Part shown: piece by piece, positions 22,926 through 34,319 of the stretch | How the letters are laid out: each line of letters opens with the position of its first letter | Numbering within the stretch: the first letter of the stretch is position 1 | Assembly: GCF_022581195.2 (NCBI RefSeq) | Contig: NC_061472.1 | Location: 1,922,001-1,986,000 of the forward strand | Direction: 5' to 3' | DNA length: 64,000 nucleotides | DNA from: Helicoverpa zea | Lineage: Eukaryota; Arthropoda; Insecta; Lepidoptera; Noctuidae | Program-made: the position numbers and the translations under genes | Notes under the pieces: model-generated | Database searches by the model: none | What the model was told of the DNA's origin: nothing | What the model saw: only the letters and a program-made list of their open reading frames with translations

Positions 22926-24048
22926 CTTCACGAGTTTTCCTTTACGATATATCAGCTCAGTAACCCAAAAGAATCACACCAAAACAATCCCAAACACACT
23001 ACTCTCACAACTCTGTACCATCCACATAATCCGCCACATTTACTTCCAAGGGATATTGCACCATCGCACCTGTTATTTGAAATACATATTATTTACCATG
23101 GTAAACCCATGGGTTATGTACCATGGTGTTTCATTAACAACTTTTGCTCAGCTCTTTGTTATGGCAGAGTGAGTTTGAACGAGAAAGCCGTGGGAAGTTG
23201 AAAATGAAAGTTTTTTGGTACTGAGTTGTAGAGGAGTAGTAATAGAGCACCAAACGAAGAAAATTCAGACGTTAGTATAGAAAATTGTTTTTTTTTTTAA
23301 TAGCAATCAGAATTTAATTTAATATTTTTTGTCTTTATTAGTACGAGTGCAAAACTATTTATTTGAAGTATTACTCGTATGTAGTTACAGTATGAGCGAA
23401 AATAAGCAAATTGGTACTCTATGTATCCAAAAAGTGTTTCGAATTTTGGATAATAATCATACTATTAAGCCTTCTCTCTCTCATGCCTAAAATATCAAAA
23501 TGTAAACAAAAATCGTAGGTTAGTCAAAGGACCTTAAAATTGCTCACCGCTCTAGCGTTTTATAAACAAAAAAATGGTGGTCCTACCACCCTTAAAAAAT
23601 GGACATCGTCCGGAAAGGTTTGAGATAATGTGAAAACCTCGACTAGTAGTAACTTGTTGACACAGATCGTTACAGGTTGGCAGCCGAAGTGACGAAGTAA
23701 AAAGCCCTCCTTACAAAAAAAAAAAAAAATATTATCTAATTCCTATTTTTGTGAAGTTATTAAATTATGATTGTGGGAGTAGGTTTACAAGTAACTGTGT
23801 ATTGACCAAACATAATGTAGGTATTGATAAAGCTTCATCAAAGTTAATCAAAATGTGTCAGTTTATAAGTATTGTAATGTTTGATGTACTTGTATGTGTA
23901 TTTGTATTTTTTATGCCCTATAAGATAAAACTTTGGTTGATTCATTTCTATCATCCTTGTACCTATTTCGAAACTAGCAACAAACAGAAAATCTCTGAAT
24001 ATGTCACACCAAAACCAAACTTCTAATTGCTATCAACGCCAACTACCT
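22926..24048. other. no recognised gene
   Basis: AT-rich DNA with a cluster of CCATGG palindromes at 23094-23127 and poly(A) at 23716-23728. A plus-strand open frame at 23751-24026 has the composition expected by chance in AT-rich DNA. Confidence 0.4.
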
Positions 24049-24330
24049 AATCAAAATCAAATCAAATCAAATCATCTTTATTATCAGGCATCAAAGGCTC
24101 ATAGATAAATACCTTAAAGACTAACATACATATTATATTATTATGCGAACATTGTTAGTATATAAAAAACTTAAATCTATGTTAGTAACACTTCACTACG
24201 CACTACGTCACTCCGTGCGGTTCTGTGGCACTTGTCCGCGGAAGCGACGCGCTAATACTTTCACAGCCAAACAGAGTAAAAATAACATTATAAACTTCAA
24301 ATAAACAAAACACTACGACTATCCCGAAAC
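24049..24330 (-). mobile_element. possible LINE 3' end with (GATTT)n tail
   Basis: On the plus strand (ATCAA)n at 24049-24075 is followed by ATCTTTATTATCAGGCATCA. On the minus strand this reads AATAAAGAT followed by (GATTT)n, the kind of 3' end and tail found in several lepidopteran non-LTR elements. CpG-rich sequence near 24200-24250 may belong to its 3' part. No coding domain remains. Confidence 0.35.
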
Positions 24331-25636
24331 GACTTCGGTTACTACCTACCTACTACATTGAGCAAAAAAATACTAGCACAGCTGAGGATCACAAAAAATG
24401 TAAACAAAACTTTTTTTTGACACATCTTCGGACATGTTGTGGACTAGATGATAATGGTATTAGGGTGGAAATACCATTTTCTGTCAGTAGTAAAATTGAC
24501 GTTAGTGAGAGGGTGATTGATACAAAATCATTGCCCCATCTTCACCTCTCATCACTCACAGATCACTTCTGGTTTTGTACAGGTATAAATCATGTCTAAA
24601 CCTTTGTCACTAAAAATCCTTATTAGAGAAAATCTCATCAATCATCAGCTAATATTTCTAAGGTTATCGAGAATATATCAGCTAGAATCTGTTTGTCTGA
24701 TGAGGGGACGGCTGGCAGGTGATGTTATTTAAAAAATGACACATGTAATTGTGATGTAACTATGTTAACACAATTCTGGCTGAAATAAATAGTACTTTTA
24801 ATATCACGGACGCCAACAGCCCATTTTACCCTACACTCACAAAACTACGACGCAAAAGATTTGTAAAATCGACCTTGTGGTTAGTGTAAAAAATGACAAA
24901 AAATATAAGCTTGTAAAAGTTTTAGCCATTAACTGATAAAGTAACCATTAGTTCGGGAGATAACATGAGTTATTGTTATTAAAATAAACAATTAAGTAAT
25001 ATAGATAAAGGATAATGAAATCATTTCTTTTTGCAGCGATTGTGTCAATATGCGGGAGTTACTTTGTATGTAGGTACAATGTTTTTGTTTTTTGTATAGA
25101 CTTTGAGCAACACTGAGCCTAATTAACTTATTCTTATCTTAAAAACAGAGCTTACTTTTAATAGTTCGCAGAAAGACAGCTAAAAAGACTCTTAAAGGCT
25201 TAAAACTGCTTATTTTTCCCATCTTCTACTTTTCACTTGCCTCTAAACGGATCAAAACCAGCTTAAAGAAAAATTACGTTAACTGATTTTAAATGTTATC
25301 CTTCTCAGAAAACGAATGGACCATATTTTGCATAACCCATGACAGGTACGCTTATAAAAAGACCAGAAATTTGAATGACAATAGAACGCAATAAAAGTGA
25401 AATAAAAAAGGGATTCTACTATAAGAAAATGACCCTAAACTTGAGGTACCAAACCTACTCCCACGCTGATTATGCTTCTAATCCGATGAACAATACACAG
25501 CTGTGTAAATATAGAGATCAGAATGACACCGTGATGTGCAAGATTTACGTGATGCTGTTGAGGAAGGAATAATCAACAATACAGAGACTTTAGGAAAATC
25601 AATTTCAGATGCTTAAAAGGGTTTATTTATTTCTGA

Positions 25637-25824
25637 CTAGCCGTTTTCCCGCGGTTTCACCCGCGTCCCGTGGGAGCTACTGCCCGCACCGGGATGCCTA
25701 TGTTACTCACAGATAACATACCTTTCTAATGGTGAAAAAATATTTTAAATCGGTCCAGTAGTTTTTGAGTTTATCCATTACAACCAAACAAACAAAGTTT
25801 TCTTCTTTATAATATAAGTATAGA
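25637..25824 (-). mobile_element. short non-autonomous Helitron-like element
   Basis: Read on the minus strand the 188-bp element starts TCTATACTTATATT after A and ends GGGAAAACGGCTAG before T. The 3' end holds the GC-rich CCCGCGGTTTCACCCGCG block, which can form a hairpin, as in Helitrons. The interior keeps AAATCGGTCCAGTAG. A related copy lies on the plus strand at 28938-29132. Confidence 0.65.
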
Positions 25825-26955
25825 TTATTGGGATTTATTATTTTAAATGTAGCTTTATAGACTGCATAATATAGGATCAGAATATGTCTTTTTGCTCTTC
25901 GAGGCAGTTTACTGGTTTTTTTTGTGTTGGTAACTTACAAATGATTTAGACTGCAACCGATGTTATATAAGAATCTGAAAATGAGGAGAGAGACAAATAC
26001 AGGAACCAATACGATAATTTATAAAATCTTTCTTTACAAGTGATTTCATGAGATCTCAACAGAGCCCCATGTTTATTGAAAACACAAAATGCAAACAGAT
26101 ATTCAGAACATTTTAAAGTTGTCATCACACCTCTAAAAATACCCCTAAACCCACTTCAAAACGATAAAGTTTTACTACAACCCACAGCTGTTCAACGTAA
26201 ACAATTCTAAGACCTAGATCGCAGGATAAGGCCTAAATTGTCGTTCAATCAACCTAGTTTCGTTGGAACGGATTCCTTTGTTCTGTAACCGGTTTTAACT
26301 GGTATTATAACTTTTAACGCGAAGTTTGATGTTAAGGTTGCTGTGTTCAGTTTGTTTTATCTGGTAGCACTTACTCGAATCGCTAATGCATTTGATAGAG
26401 GTATTGTCACTAGATAGTTGATCAATTTTAGCGAAACTAATAATGATACTGATATTTCAACAACAAGAACAGTCAAGCAAGTATTGGAGATAGAGCGGGG
26501 AAAATAGATTAGGAAAGCTGACCTCACTATTAAGAGGAAATACATAAAAGAAAAAGTGGAACTATTAGCCTATACTGGAGAAGTAATATGGCCGACATGT
26601 CCATATGGAAAAGAGAGGGCTTGAGGCAATAGAAAACTGTTGAGGCTCAATATTATGCACAGGGCACTGCAAAAAAAAAAAAGAAATTCGAAGGAAAAAT
26701 TTCGCAAAAATCGATATCGCAATTCAATATAAACCTACCTACGTACATCCAATATTGCCAAACCGTTGTTAACAGGAAAGTTAAAGCTGCAACAGTCCAA
26801 CCCTACCCTTGACCATTCACCATCAGGTGGAACCACTCTAAAGAAAAAAACTAACAAACATTAACAAAAGCACTTTCGAACAATAACTTTCAATCCTAAA
26901 CACGTGCAAGCAACACAAATCTTTTTTTTCTGCTAAGTTTGATAGTAGGTCAAAA

Positions 26956-27324
26956 TTGGGGAAAAAATTAGGAACTATTTTTATATTTGCGTTTGTCATA
27001 GACCTTATCTTGAAGACTATAGAGCACACTTTCAAGTACGCAGCTGCACCGAAAAAATTGTTTGACAAAAGAAAGAGTGATCCTTGCAAAGTTATCATTG
27101 ATGTCATGAAGAACCTTATTGCTTACATCATAAGGGTGATTATTGTTTGTTTGTTGCTATCTAAGTTGGTTTCAAATACACTACCTGTTACGCAAAACAG
27201 GGGTGGTGTTGATATTAGTTACGGTACCAAATACGATGTTTTTGTTAAACAAAATTGGCTTTGTAGTTTTTGGGCCAAGTTCGTACGTGTCTGCCAATTG
27301 ATTAGTCAAGATACAAGTGTGTAG
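26956..27324 (+). CDS. intact ORF, unknown membrane-like protein
   Basis: A 122-codon frame is uninterrupted to TAG at 27322-27324. The usual start cannot be fixed: the listed start is TTG, the frame is open further left, and the first internal ATG is at about residue 50. About 26% of codons begin with G. Two hydrophobic stretches are visible (residues about 7-20 and NLIAYIIRVIIVCLLLSKLV at about 52-71); the C-terminal third is polar with several Trp/Cys. It ends only 17 bp from the end of the converging ORF at 27342-27632, a spacing typical of compact viral or mobile genomes. Product unknown. Confidence 0.4.
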   Translation: MGKKLGTIFIFAFVIDLILKTIEHTFKYAAAPKKLFDKRKSDPCKVIIDVMKNLIAYIIRVIIVCLLLSKLVSNTLPVTQNRGGVDISYGTKYDVFVKQNWLCSFWAKFVRVCQLISQDTSV

Positions 27325-27341
27325 GTACTTCTTCTAAAGGT

Positions 27342-27632
27342 TTATATTGATCTTTTTTTATTTTTTGAACAAGTTGTTAGTGAAACCCTTAATTTCACGG
27401 TCATCTCACCTTTTTTAGGTTTAAATAATTGAATTTCAGTTGGTTCAATTTGATCATCATGCTTAGCTTCGAATGCCCTTTCCTGCTGCTCTTCCTCATT
27501 TTCGTCATTTATTGAAATTGGGTTCGTCACGACTTTTGCTCGTATAATTGAAATTACCAAAATTATATCATAACGATCTACACACATTGAATCACCGACG
27601 ATACACATCATTTCAATTTGCACCGATAACAA
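27342..27632 (-). CDS. intact ORF, acidic unknown protein
   Basis: A 96-codon frame ends in TAA at 27342-27344. About 30% of codons begin with G. The N-terminal part is hydrophobic (RYDIILVISIIRAKVV); the middle is strongly acidic and polar (INDENEEEQQERAFEAKHDD), then basic to the end. The start codon is not ATG, so the true start may lie upstream in another frame; coding-like sequence continues on the minus strand to about 27.91 kb (an ATG run beginning MEKEKVIKDKSKINNNK). Probably the end of a broken gene. Product unknown. Confidence 0.42.
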   Translation of the reverse strand: MLSVQIEMMCIVGDSMCVDRYDIILVISIIRAKVVTNPISINDENEEEQQERAFEAKHDDQIEPTEIQLFKPKKGEMTVKLRVSLTTCSKNKKRSI

Positions 27633-28036
27633 TCATCCCAAATTACCCAAAAATAAACAGGAACACACGAAATTTGACAAAAAATCACTTTAGCCACCCA
27701 AATTTTAATTTTGATGTTACTCAAGCACGTACAGTCTACGATTCCTTTGGGTTGTTTAAACTTTAATATTGATAGCACCTTTATCTATTAAATACTAACC
27801 CAAATACTGACACATTTTTAACCGTGTGCATTTACTCTATTCTCGTCCTTATTGTTATTTATTTTGCTTTTGTCTTTGATGACTTTTTCCTTCTCCATTG
27901 CAGTCTTCAAAACTGTACTATGTACGCTCACTAATGCTCAAATTGCGTGTTCCACCAAAACTGGACAGATAGCAGGGTGTTAATATAACAGATTATTGTT
28001 TAAACTAATTTATTGATTCGCCTGCAACCAAGTTTT

Positions 28037-28267
28037 TATAGTTCGGCCATTCAGAGAATGCGTTCCTGACACGTCGCGATTGAACTGACGACGTAACTTT
28101 GCAATGGCGTTGCAGTTACGATAAAAATATTTTTGCTGGTTGTTTACCGTTTTAACAATTGAGGAGCATTAAAACAACATTATTATATCAATAATCAATG
28201 AATGTTATTACGTCGTCAGTTCAATCGCGACGTGTCAGGAACGCATTCTCTGAATGGCCGAACTATA
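28037..28267. mobile_element. 231-bp MITE, copy 1, with 60-bp perfect inverted repeats
   Basis: The element begins TATAGTTCGGCCATTCAGAG and its last 60 bp are the exact reverse complement of its first 60 bp, with a non-palindromic core of about 110 bp. The ends read TATA, so TA (or TATA) is the likely target duplication. It has no coding capacity. By eye it is base-for-base identical to the copy at 56003-56233, implying recent activity of a transposase in this genome. Confidence 0.9.
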
Positions 28268-28937
28268 GTTACGCCTTCATGGTGGCATCAATCTTCATTT
28301 GTTGCTGTCTTCTTTATTGTTGAAAGTTTTTTATCATCGTCTTTTGTTTTGTCTGGTCCTATATCTAGGCTTTAAGAATGTTCGTCTTTATCATCACTTT
28401 CAGCAAAATCAACAAACTTTTTATAGTTTTATACCTGTGGTATGATAGAATGCCAATCTGAAGCTGGTCGTCGGCAATCAGATGATCCTTAAGATTCGGA
28501 TTGTTAGCTTTCTTTTAGAGACTTCTAACTTCAGCTAATTTACCATGAAATGTTGTTCTCTTTTGAGCTACGAGTATTATTTAAATAGTAAGTAAGCTGT
28601 AGTAAAGATATTAGCAAATGATTATGAAGTTACCTAAAGGATCTTATCAAGTCATCATATTTCACATATTATTCTATTCTCTAAATATTATTCCAATCAC
28701 TCTTTCTCAGCAAAATCATTACAATTACTTCTAAATAAAAAGCTTTACACATTTAAAACAGTTGGTCCATTAATACAATAACCACCAAAATACTTAAGTT
28801 CATTTTTAAATAACCATAACTGCCGGAAATAGTAATAGACAGTCGCTTAGTATTAATTTTTGTGTTCATAATGAGTCACATTTACTAGCATTAGACTAAT
28901 ACGCGTCATATCCTGTGTTATGTTTGTCTGTTTGTTA

Positions 28938-29132
28938 TCTATACTAATATTATAAAGCTGAAGAGTTTGTTTGTTTGTTTGAACGCGCTAATCTCAGGAA
29001 CTACTGGTCCGATTTGAAAATTTCTTTCAGTGTTAGATAGCCCATTTATCGAGGACGGCTATAGGCTACTTTTTATCCCGGTACGGGAAGTAGTTCCCAC
29101 TGGATGCGGGTGAAACCGGTGGCAGAAGCTAG
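28938..29132 (+). mobile_element. short non-autonomous Helitron-like element
   Basis: 195 bp starting TCTATACTAATATTATAAAG after A and ending GCAGAAGCTAG before T. The interior holds (TTTG)n, ACTGGTCCGATTTGAAA and CGGTACGGGAAGTAGTTCCC, typical of this lepidopteran family. GGATGCGGGTGAAACCGGTG before the end can form a weak hairpin. Confidence 0.7.
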
Positions 29133-30144
29133 TTATAGATAAGTGATTGAGTGGATCAACCTGTTTTATTTTATTTAGTTCTTTTTTATAATTATTGGGT
29201 GAAGTGAGTGTGACGTTTGTATAGTTTTAGACTTGTATATGTGTTTTAAAAGGTTCATGATGAGATGAGTCTTTTTAACTTAATTTTACGTAAGTCGTCT
29301 TTAATTCATGTTTTTTATGTATCTGACGTTTTCAATAGGATTTGCATCTGAAAATTAAATCTACACAAATAGTTTTTTTTATCTGTATTGTAATTGTGTG
29401 AATCTATCTAAAAATCTATGTTCAAAAATAAATCCTAATTTAACAAACAAAAACACAAATTCTTCAATTTCAACATTTCATAAATTCAATTTTTAAACTA
29501 CGATTTTATGAAATCTGTTGATATTTTTTATAAAAAACTGGGTGGAATGAATCGTCTGATTCACACAAAAAACTTCTATACCTACCTACAAAATTAAGTG
29601 CTCAATGAAATCCAAGCTTTCGCTATCCAGGGAAAAAGTAACGTAAAAAACTTAATAATAGAATCGCATGGGACATTCAATTATGGGGACATCATTAATC
29701 TAATGAACCATGGCTATGGAATCCCATTTAGATTTTCCCATACAGGTATTCTGTGTTACCCATAAAATTTGTTAATAACTGTTAAACAAGTTAGTTGTGT
29801 CGTGTAGTTGGGGGGTTAAATAGCGGATCGAAAGACCAAACGGAAAAATGCTATACTTAACAGTATATTTTTGATATATCAATATTCACATGAGAGTTAA
29901 TTTTGTATAGTATAATAATATAATATAGTTCTTGAAGATTTGTTTATTCTTATCAGACTTACCAAGGAGTATCGGATTACTCAGGTCGCTCCCCGTAAAA
30001 CACTAGTTCTCAGTTGCATTTGAACACACTGGAAGCTGAATGCAACATATTTTGAAAATGGCAAGCTAGATGATGACCATGGATTGGTATACAACTTTCA
30101 AATCGAGAGGTATGTAGAGTTACTTCATATCCTATAACAAACAT

Positions 30145-30314
30145 CATCATCATCATCATCAGCCTATCGCAGTCCACTGCTGGACATAGGCCTCTCCAAG
30201 TGCACGCCACTGAGATCGATTTTCGGCTTCTCGCATCCAGCTCCTGCCAGCCGTCTTGCGCAAGTCATCACTCCACCGTGCCTGAGGACGTCCTACACTA
30301 CGTTTGCCGAGGCA
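30145..30314 (-). mobile_element. 5'-truncated RTE retrotransposon insertion
   Basis: On the minus strand the sequence encodes the last 49 residues of an RTE ORF2 (GKRSVGRPQARWSDDLRKTA, SWMREAENRSQW, EAYVQQWTAIG) directly followed by a stop inside a (GAT)n tail. The 11-bp direct repeat ATAACAAACAT flanks both sides (30134-30144 and 30315-30325), a perfect target-site duplication. Both marks show a relatively recent target-primed insertion of a truncated copy. The frame is intact. Confidence 0.9.
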
Positions 30315-30736
30315 ATAACAAACATAATTGATAAAAATATGAAAGAATTAAAAAACCTCTTTATCTCAGACGCAAAATACCTAACTACCCTAACTTTACC
30401 TACCACATACACACTCAAAATAAGTCGACCATATCATCCATCTACATAAAGACAAAGGGAACTTTATTACTAACTAATAAAAACAGACTCAATAACTCAC
30501 CAAAAACCCATTACGAGGTTTAAAACTGACAATTATACATGGTGTATCTTTAACCATTCTTTATTGGGCTCACACTTGACATGTTGTACACAGGGTGTTT
30601 TATTTTAAGCGTTTTATGTGTTTTCACAGCAGTTGTGTCTGCATTTGTTTTGGTATCTTGATTTTAGAATAGGGTACTTAATTATTAGCGCTTAGTTGAT
30701 TCTTGGTAGTCAAATTGGCAATATAAATGACTAATA

Positions 30737-30942
30737 TCGTAATAATATTATGAATGCGAAAGTTTATATGGATGCATGTGTGTTTGTCTTGTGTTGTTTG
30801 TTACTCATACATGCTAAAACGAATAGATATACATATAGATTTTGATAAAACTTGGCAGTTAGAACATATAGCTATTATATCTAAATAAAATATAGGCAAA
30901 ACCACATAATATAATTTTTATCCACACGTGGGCGAAAGCTAG
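30737..30942 (+). mobile_element. diverged Helitron-like element
   Basis: Starts TCGTAATAATATTATGAATG after A and ends GGGCGAAAGCTAG before T. The interior carries GCGAAAGTTTATATGGATG and AAAACTTGGCA. It follows the family pattern but is older than the copy at 28938. Confidence 0.55.
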
Positions 30943-30949
30943 TCCTGGA

Positions 30950-33165
30950 ATATTCAGAAAGCTAAAATCTGCTCCTTGGAAGTTAAAATTTTCACAGATG
31001 GTTGGAAAATTATTACGTTGAACGTTAAAACATTGTTAATGATAATCACAAAGGTGACTTAATCACTTTTTTATAGTTCCCATAACAGTTTTGCATTCCA
31101 AAACACGACACCAGCTGATCACCTCATAAACAATGTGCTTGATCTCCCTTTTACCGTTTTTACGGTTCGCCATTTGAATAATACCTGAAAATCCTCCCAT
31201 CAACGTATTTTACTAACAGTAGTTATCACCGCACATAATTAAAACCATTGTCTCGAACCAAAAATTACGGTCCCCATAAATAAAAGGCGAGCTTCGTTTA
31301 AGACGCCATATTTAAAATAGTGTCATAAAAACATCTTGTGCTACACCAAAAAAACTTGATCCTTTGCGACGTCATTTCTGTTCAGAAACGGAGCTCAGAT
31401 TACTCTGGTCTTGCGCTCCCAAAAAACGTGAAGACCCATCGATCTAGCTTCCTCATGTACATGTCGGTACTAAATATTTTATTGGTACTTAAAGTCTCTT
31501 TATTATTCGACTGAGAGATTAGTGTAATAGGTATGATCATTAGGGTGACAAAAACTAAGAACTCTCTGAGTTAGGGTGTTAATTTTATCGCAGAAGACGC
31601 TACAGTGTTGCGGAATAAAACATCGACGTAGTTAAAACACTGATTACATACAGTTCAGAGCTTTTACAAACGGGTTTCTATCGCGTCAGATGTAATTAAT
31701 TCGCATTAAATTATGATCAATCTTTTACAGGTAAACGGTAGTTAACGTAATGACAAAATGTTGTTAGTTAGTGTTATTGAATATTCTGTAGCTGTAGGGT
31801 ATTTTGATAAATGTATCGCATGTATAGGATCAAGGAGAAATTATAAGACTTATTATAAAAACATGCCATTTATTATAAGCAAACGTGCATAGGTGAACAA
31901 AGTATTTTTTTTATCATAAGTTTTACCTCGAAGTTAAGATTAAGACAGTACATACAATAAAGATTATTCTAATTTTAATGACTAAAATTCTTCAAATATT
32001 CAAACTGAAGCAACAGGAACTATCAATAACCCTGTTTATACCAATCAAAATTAATGTTCCCGTAAATATTGGATGCCTTTGTCAAATCTAAAGGGGTTCA
32101 GTAGCGAGAAGTTAGGACATAAAATCAATCACATGTGGTATTGACGTAAATACAGTTATATTGAGATTGGGTATTTAAATGTGTGAAGTCCCTTGACAGT
32201 TTGGTCCTTTGATTGTTTATAAACGTTTCTGTTGTCTGTATTTTGGTCCTTTATTCGTATTTATTATTAATGGTCTTTTTGACATTTGTCAGTCTGCTCA
32301 GTGTCCGCTGATGCTGCCTCTGAGTAAGTGCTAAGTACAATTGCAGATCCTCTATTGACTATCATTTATCAGTGAGTACAAGTAATCTGTGATTGAGCTT
32401 TTGACGTAAAATGGGTACACAGATATCGTGTACCTGCTGCATCCCTACTTAATCTTTACAATATCATTGATGCATATTATTTTTTTCTCTGATCTCGTCA
32501 TGAATAAAAACTTCTCAGAGATTTACAACCAACCATTAAATTCAAATCCAACAAATTGCGAACAACTAAAATTGAAATATCAAAACTGAAACTGCGTTTC
32601 GATACAAATCGTATTGAGACAAAGACAATAGGCTGTAAACAGGTCTATAGCCTTGACAGTGTAATTATAAAGATCCATTTGCGCTGCGATCACGAAGCGA
32701 AGGGACCGCTTTTGAATGTTTAGGAATGAGTTTCTTTTACGCGAACGTCTGTGTTGTTAGAGCTATGGACAATAAGAAAAAAAAAGATAGAAGAAGAGAA
32801 AGAGAGAGTGGGAGATATCGTCAGTAAGAGGACTACATTTGGAGATATCTGTAACTGAAATGGTAAAATTTTGGAAACCTCTGTGTAAGGTTGGTTAGAA
32901 ACGGAAAAGGTGAGTTTGTTACACAACTTTGACCGTATCCCGGACCGTGAAACCTGATATTTTTTTTGTTATAACTGAAGTAAACATACGGACAGGTACA
33001 CTGAAGGCACTCACAACAAAAGAAGAAGAAGGAGTAAGCTATTTTCGTGAAGGTTTGGGTTTCTTACTAATCTTGCCTTCAATAATATATCAAATGTTAG
33101 CTTGCAACTCTTAGCTAGAAAATAAAGGCTTAGAAATGCCTCAAACAAACTGAGCCCTAAGAGAT
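30950..33165. other. no recognised gene
   Basis: AT-rich DNA. A purine-rich tract (32769-32812) and a few chance ORFs (32720-32926, 32929-33114) are the only visible features. Confidence 0.45.
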
Positions 33166-33223
33166 TTGTCGCCGGCGGGTGTGGCTCAAAGTCAGTTTTT
33201 ACTCATAAATTTATTGTTACAGT

Positions 33224-33258
33224 CTGAACAGCTGTTCAGTTGCGTGCGCCGGCGCACG
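33224..33258. repeat. two adjacent 16-bp perfect palindromes
   Basis: CTGAACAGCTGTTCAG (33224-33239) and CGTGCGCCGGCGCACG (33243-33258) are each perfect palindromes separated by 3 bp. The first is centred on an E-box CAGCTG, the second is wholly GC/CpG-rich. The surrounding 100 bp are also locally CpG-rich. Confidence 0.6.
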
Positions 33259-33820
33259 GACAATAGCTGTCATCGATATACACCAATTATGCTTTATTGA
33301 GAGCTAACTTTACTTGTAAGTGGTTGTTAAGTTAAGATTACAAAATGCTGTAAGTTTTTTAGCCTTGATGAATACATAACTACGGATCATTAGGTTACTT
33401 ACAACTTACTCAATATTGGATAGTCCTATATTAACTTAACTTAGAGAATTTCTGCATGCATAGATTGCTCTTGGTTCCACAATGAGTAAAATATTCTTAA
33501 AATAGGTATCAAAAATACAAAAAAAAATCAGCCAGGTTTTAAGATTTATAACTATTTGAGGTTTTGAGAAGAAACATATATAAAAACGACCCAAAGAAAC
33601 TAAATTCTGTACACTAAAAAACTCTTAATCACTCAAATCATTCAACCCGCTATATAATTCATATCCTCATACAGAAATTAACAAAAAACGATTTAACTTG
33701 ATCTACAGTTAGCATCGTTAATGACCTAGGATATCACGCTCGAATTATTTGCTTGTCTGAACTTGACCTAACAATACATCTATTTTAAAAAATCCTCATT
33801 CTTCAACACCACTTATTGTA

Positions 33821-34013
33821 GCTGAAAAACAAATGCTAATATATCAATCTTTATTACAAAGGAATAAGGTTGAAATTGCATTATGGCAGTGTAAGATATA
33901 ACTTGGTAATGTAGACTGCTGAAAAACAAACGCTGATGTATCCATCTTTATTGTAAGGGCATAAGGTTGAAATTGCATTGTGGCAGTGTAAGAGATAAGT
34001 TGGTAAGTAAAGG
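33821..34013. repeat. two-unit tandem duplication, 97-bp period
   Basis: The unit beginning GCTGAAAAACAAATGCTAAT at 33821 recurs at 33918 as GCTGAAAAACAAACGCTGAT, and similarity continues through ATAAGGTTGAAATTGCATT and GGCAGTGTAAGA. The units differ at about one base in eight by eye, so the duplication is not recent. Confidence 0.75.
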
Positions 34014-34319
34014 CGTGTGCCGTTACAGATTATGCGCACGCGACTGCAGCCGGTTAAGCAAGTGTTGTAAGTATGATTTTGAAGATTTTTTGACAAAACT
34101 TTTCACGTAGGAACAGTATGAAAACCTCCCGTAATAGCTTACCCGAATAATTCTCGTTAATAATATTTTTTTGATATGAGGTATCGAAAGACCAGTTTTA
34201 TGTACCTGCACAGAGAAGGCATTTAGGAAAAGGCTAGGCAGATGATGAGAAAGAATTTGCATTGGGGGCGTGTGGATGTCAATTTGTTTGTTTTTCATCA
34301 GTGTAGATTCAGACATATG

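Noticed and set aside
28037..28267. CRISPR-like or viral palindrome
   Set aside because: The structure is a simple terminal inverted repeat element with TA/TATA ends and a second copy elsewhere, i.e. a MITE.
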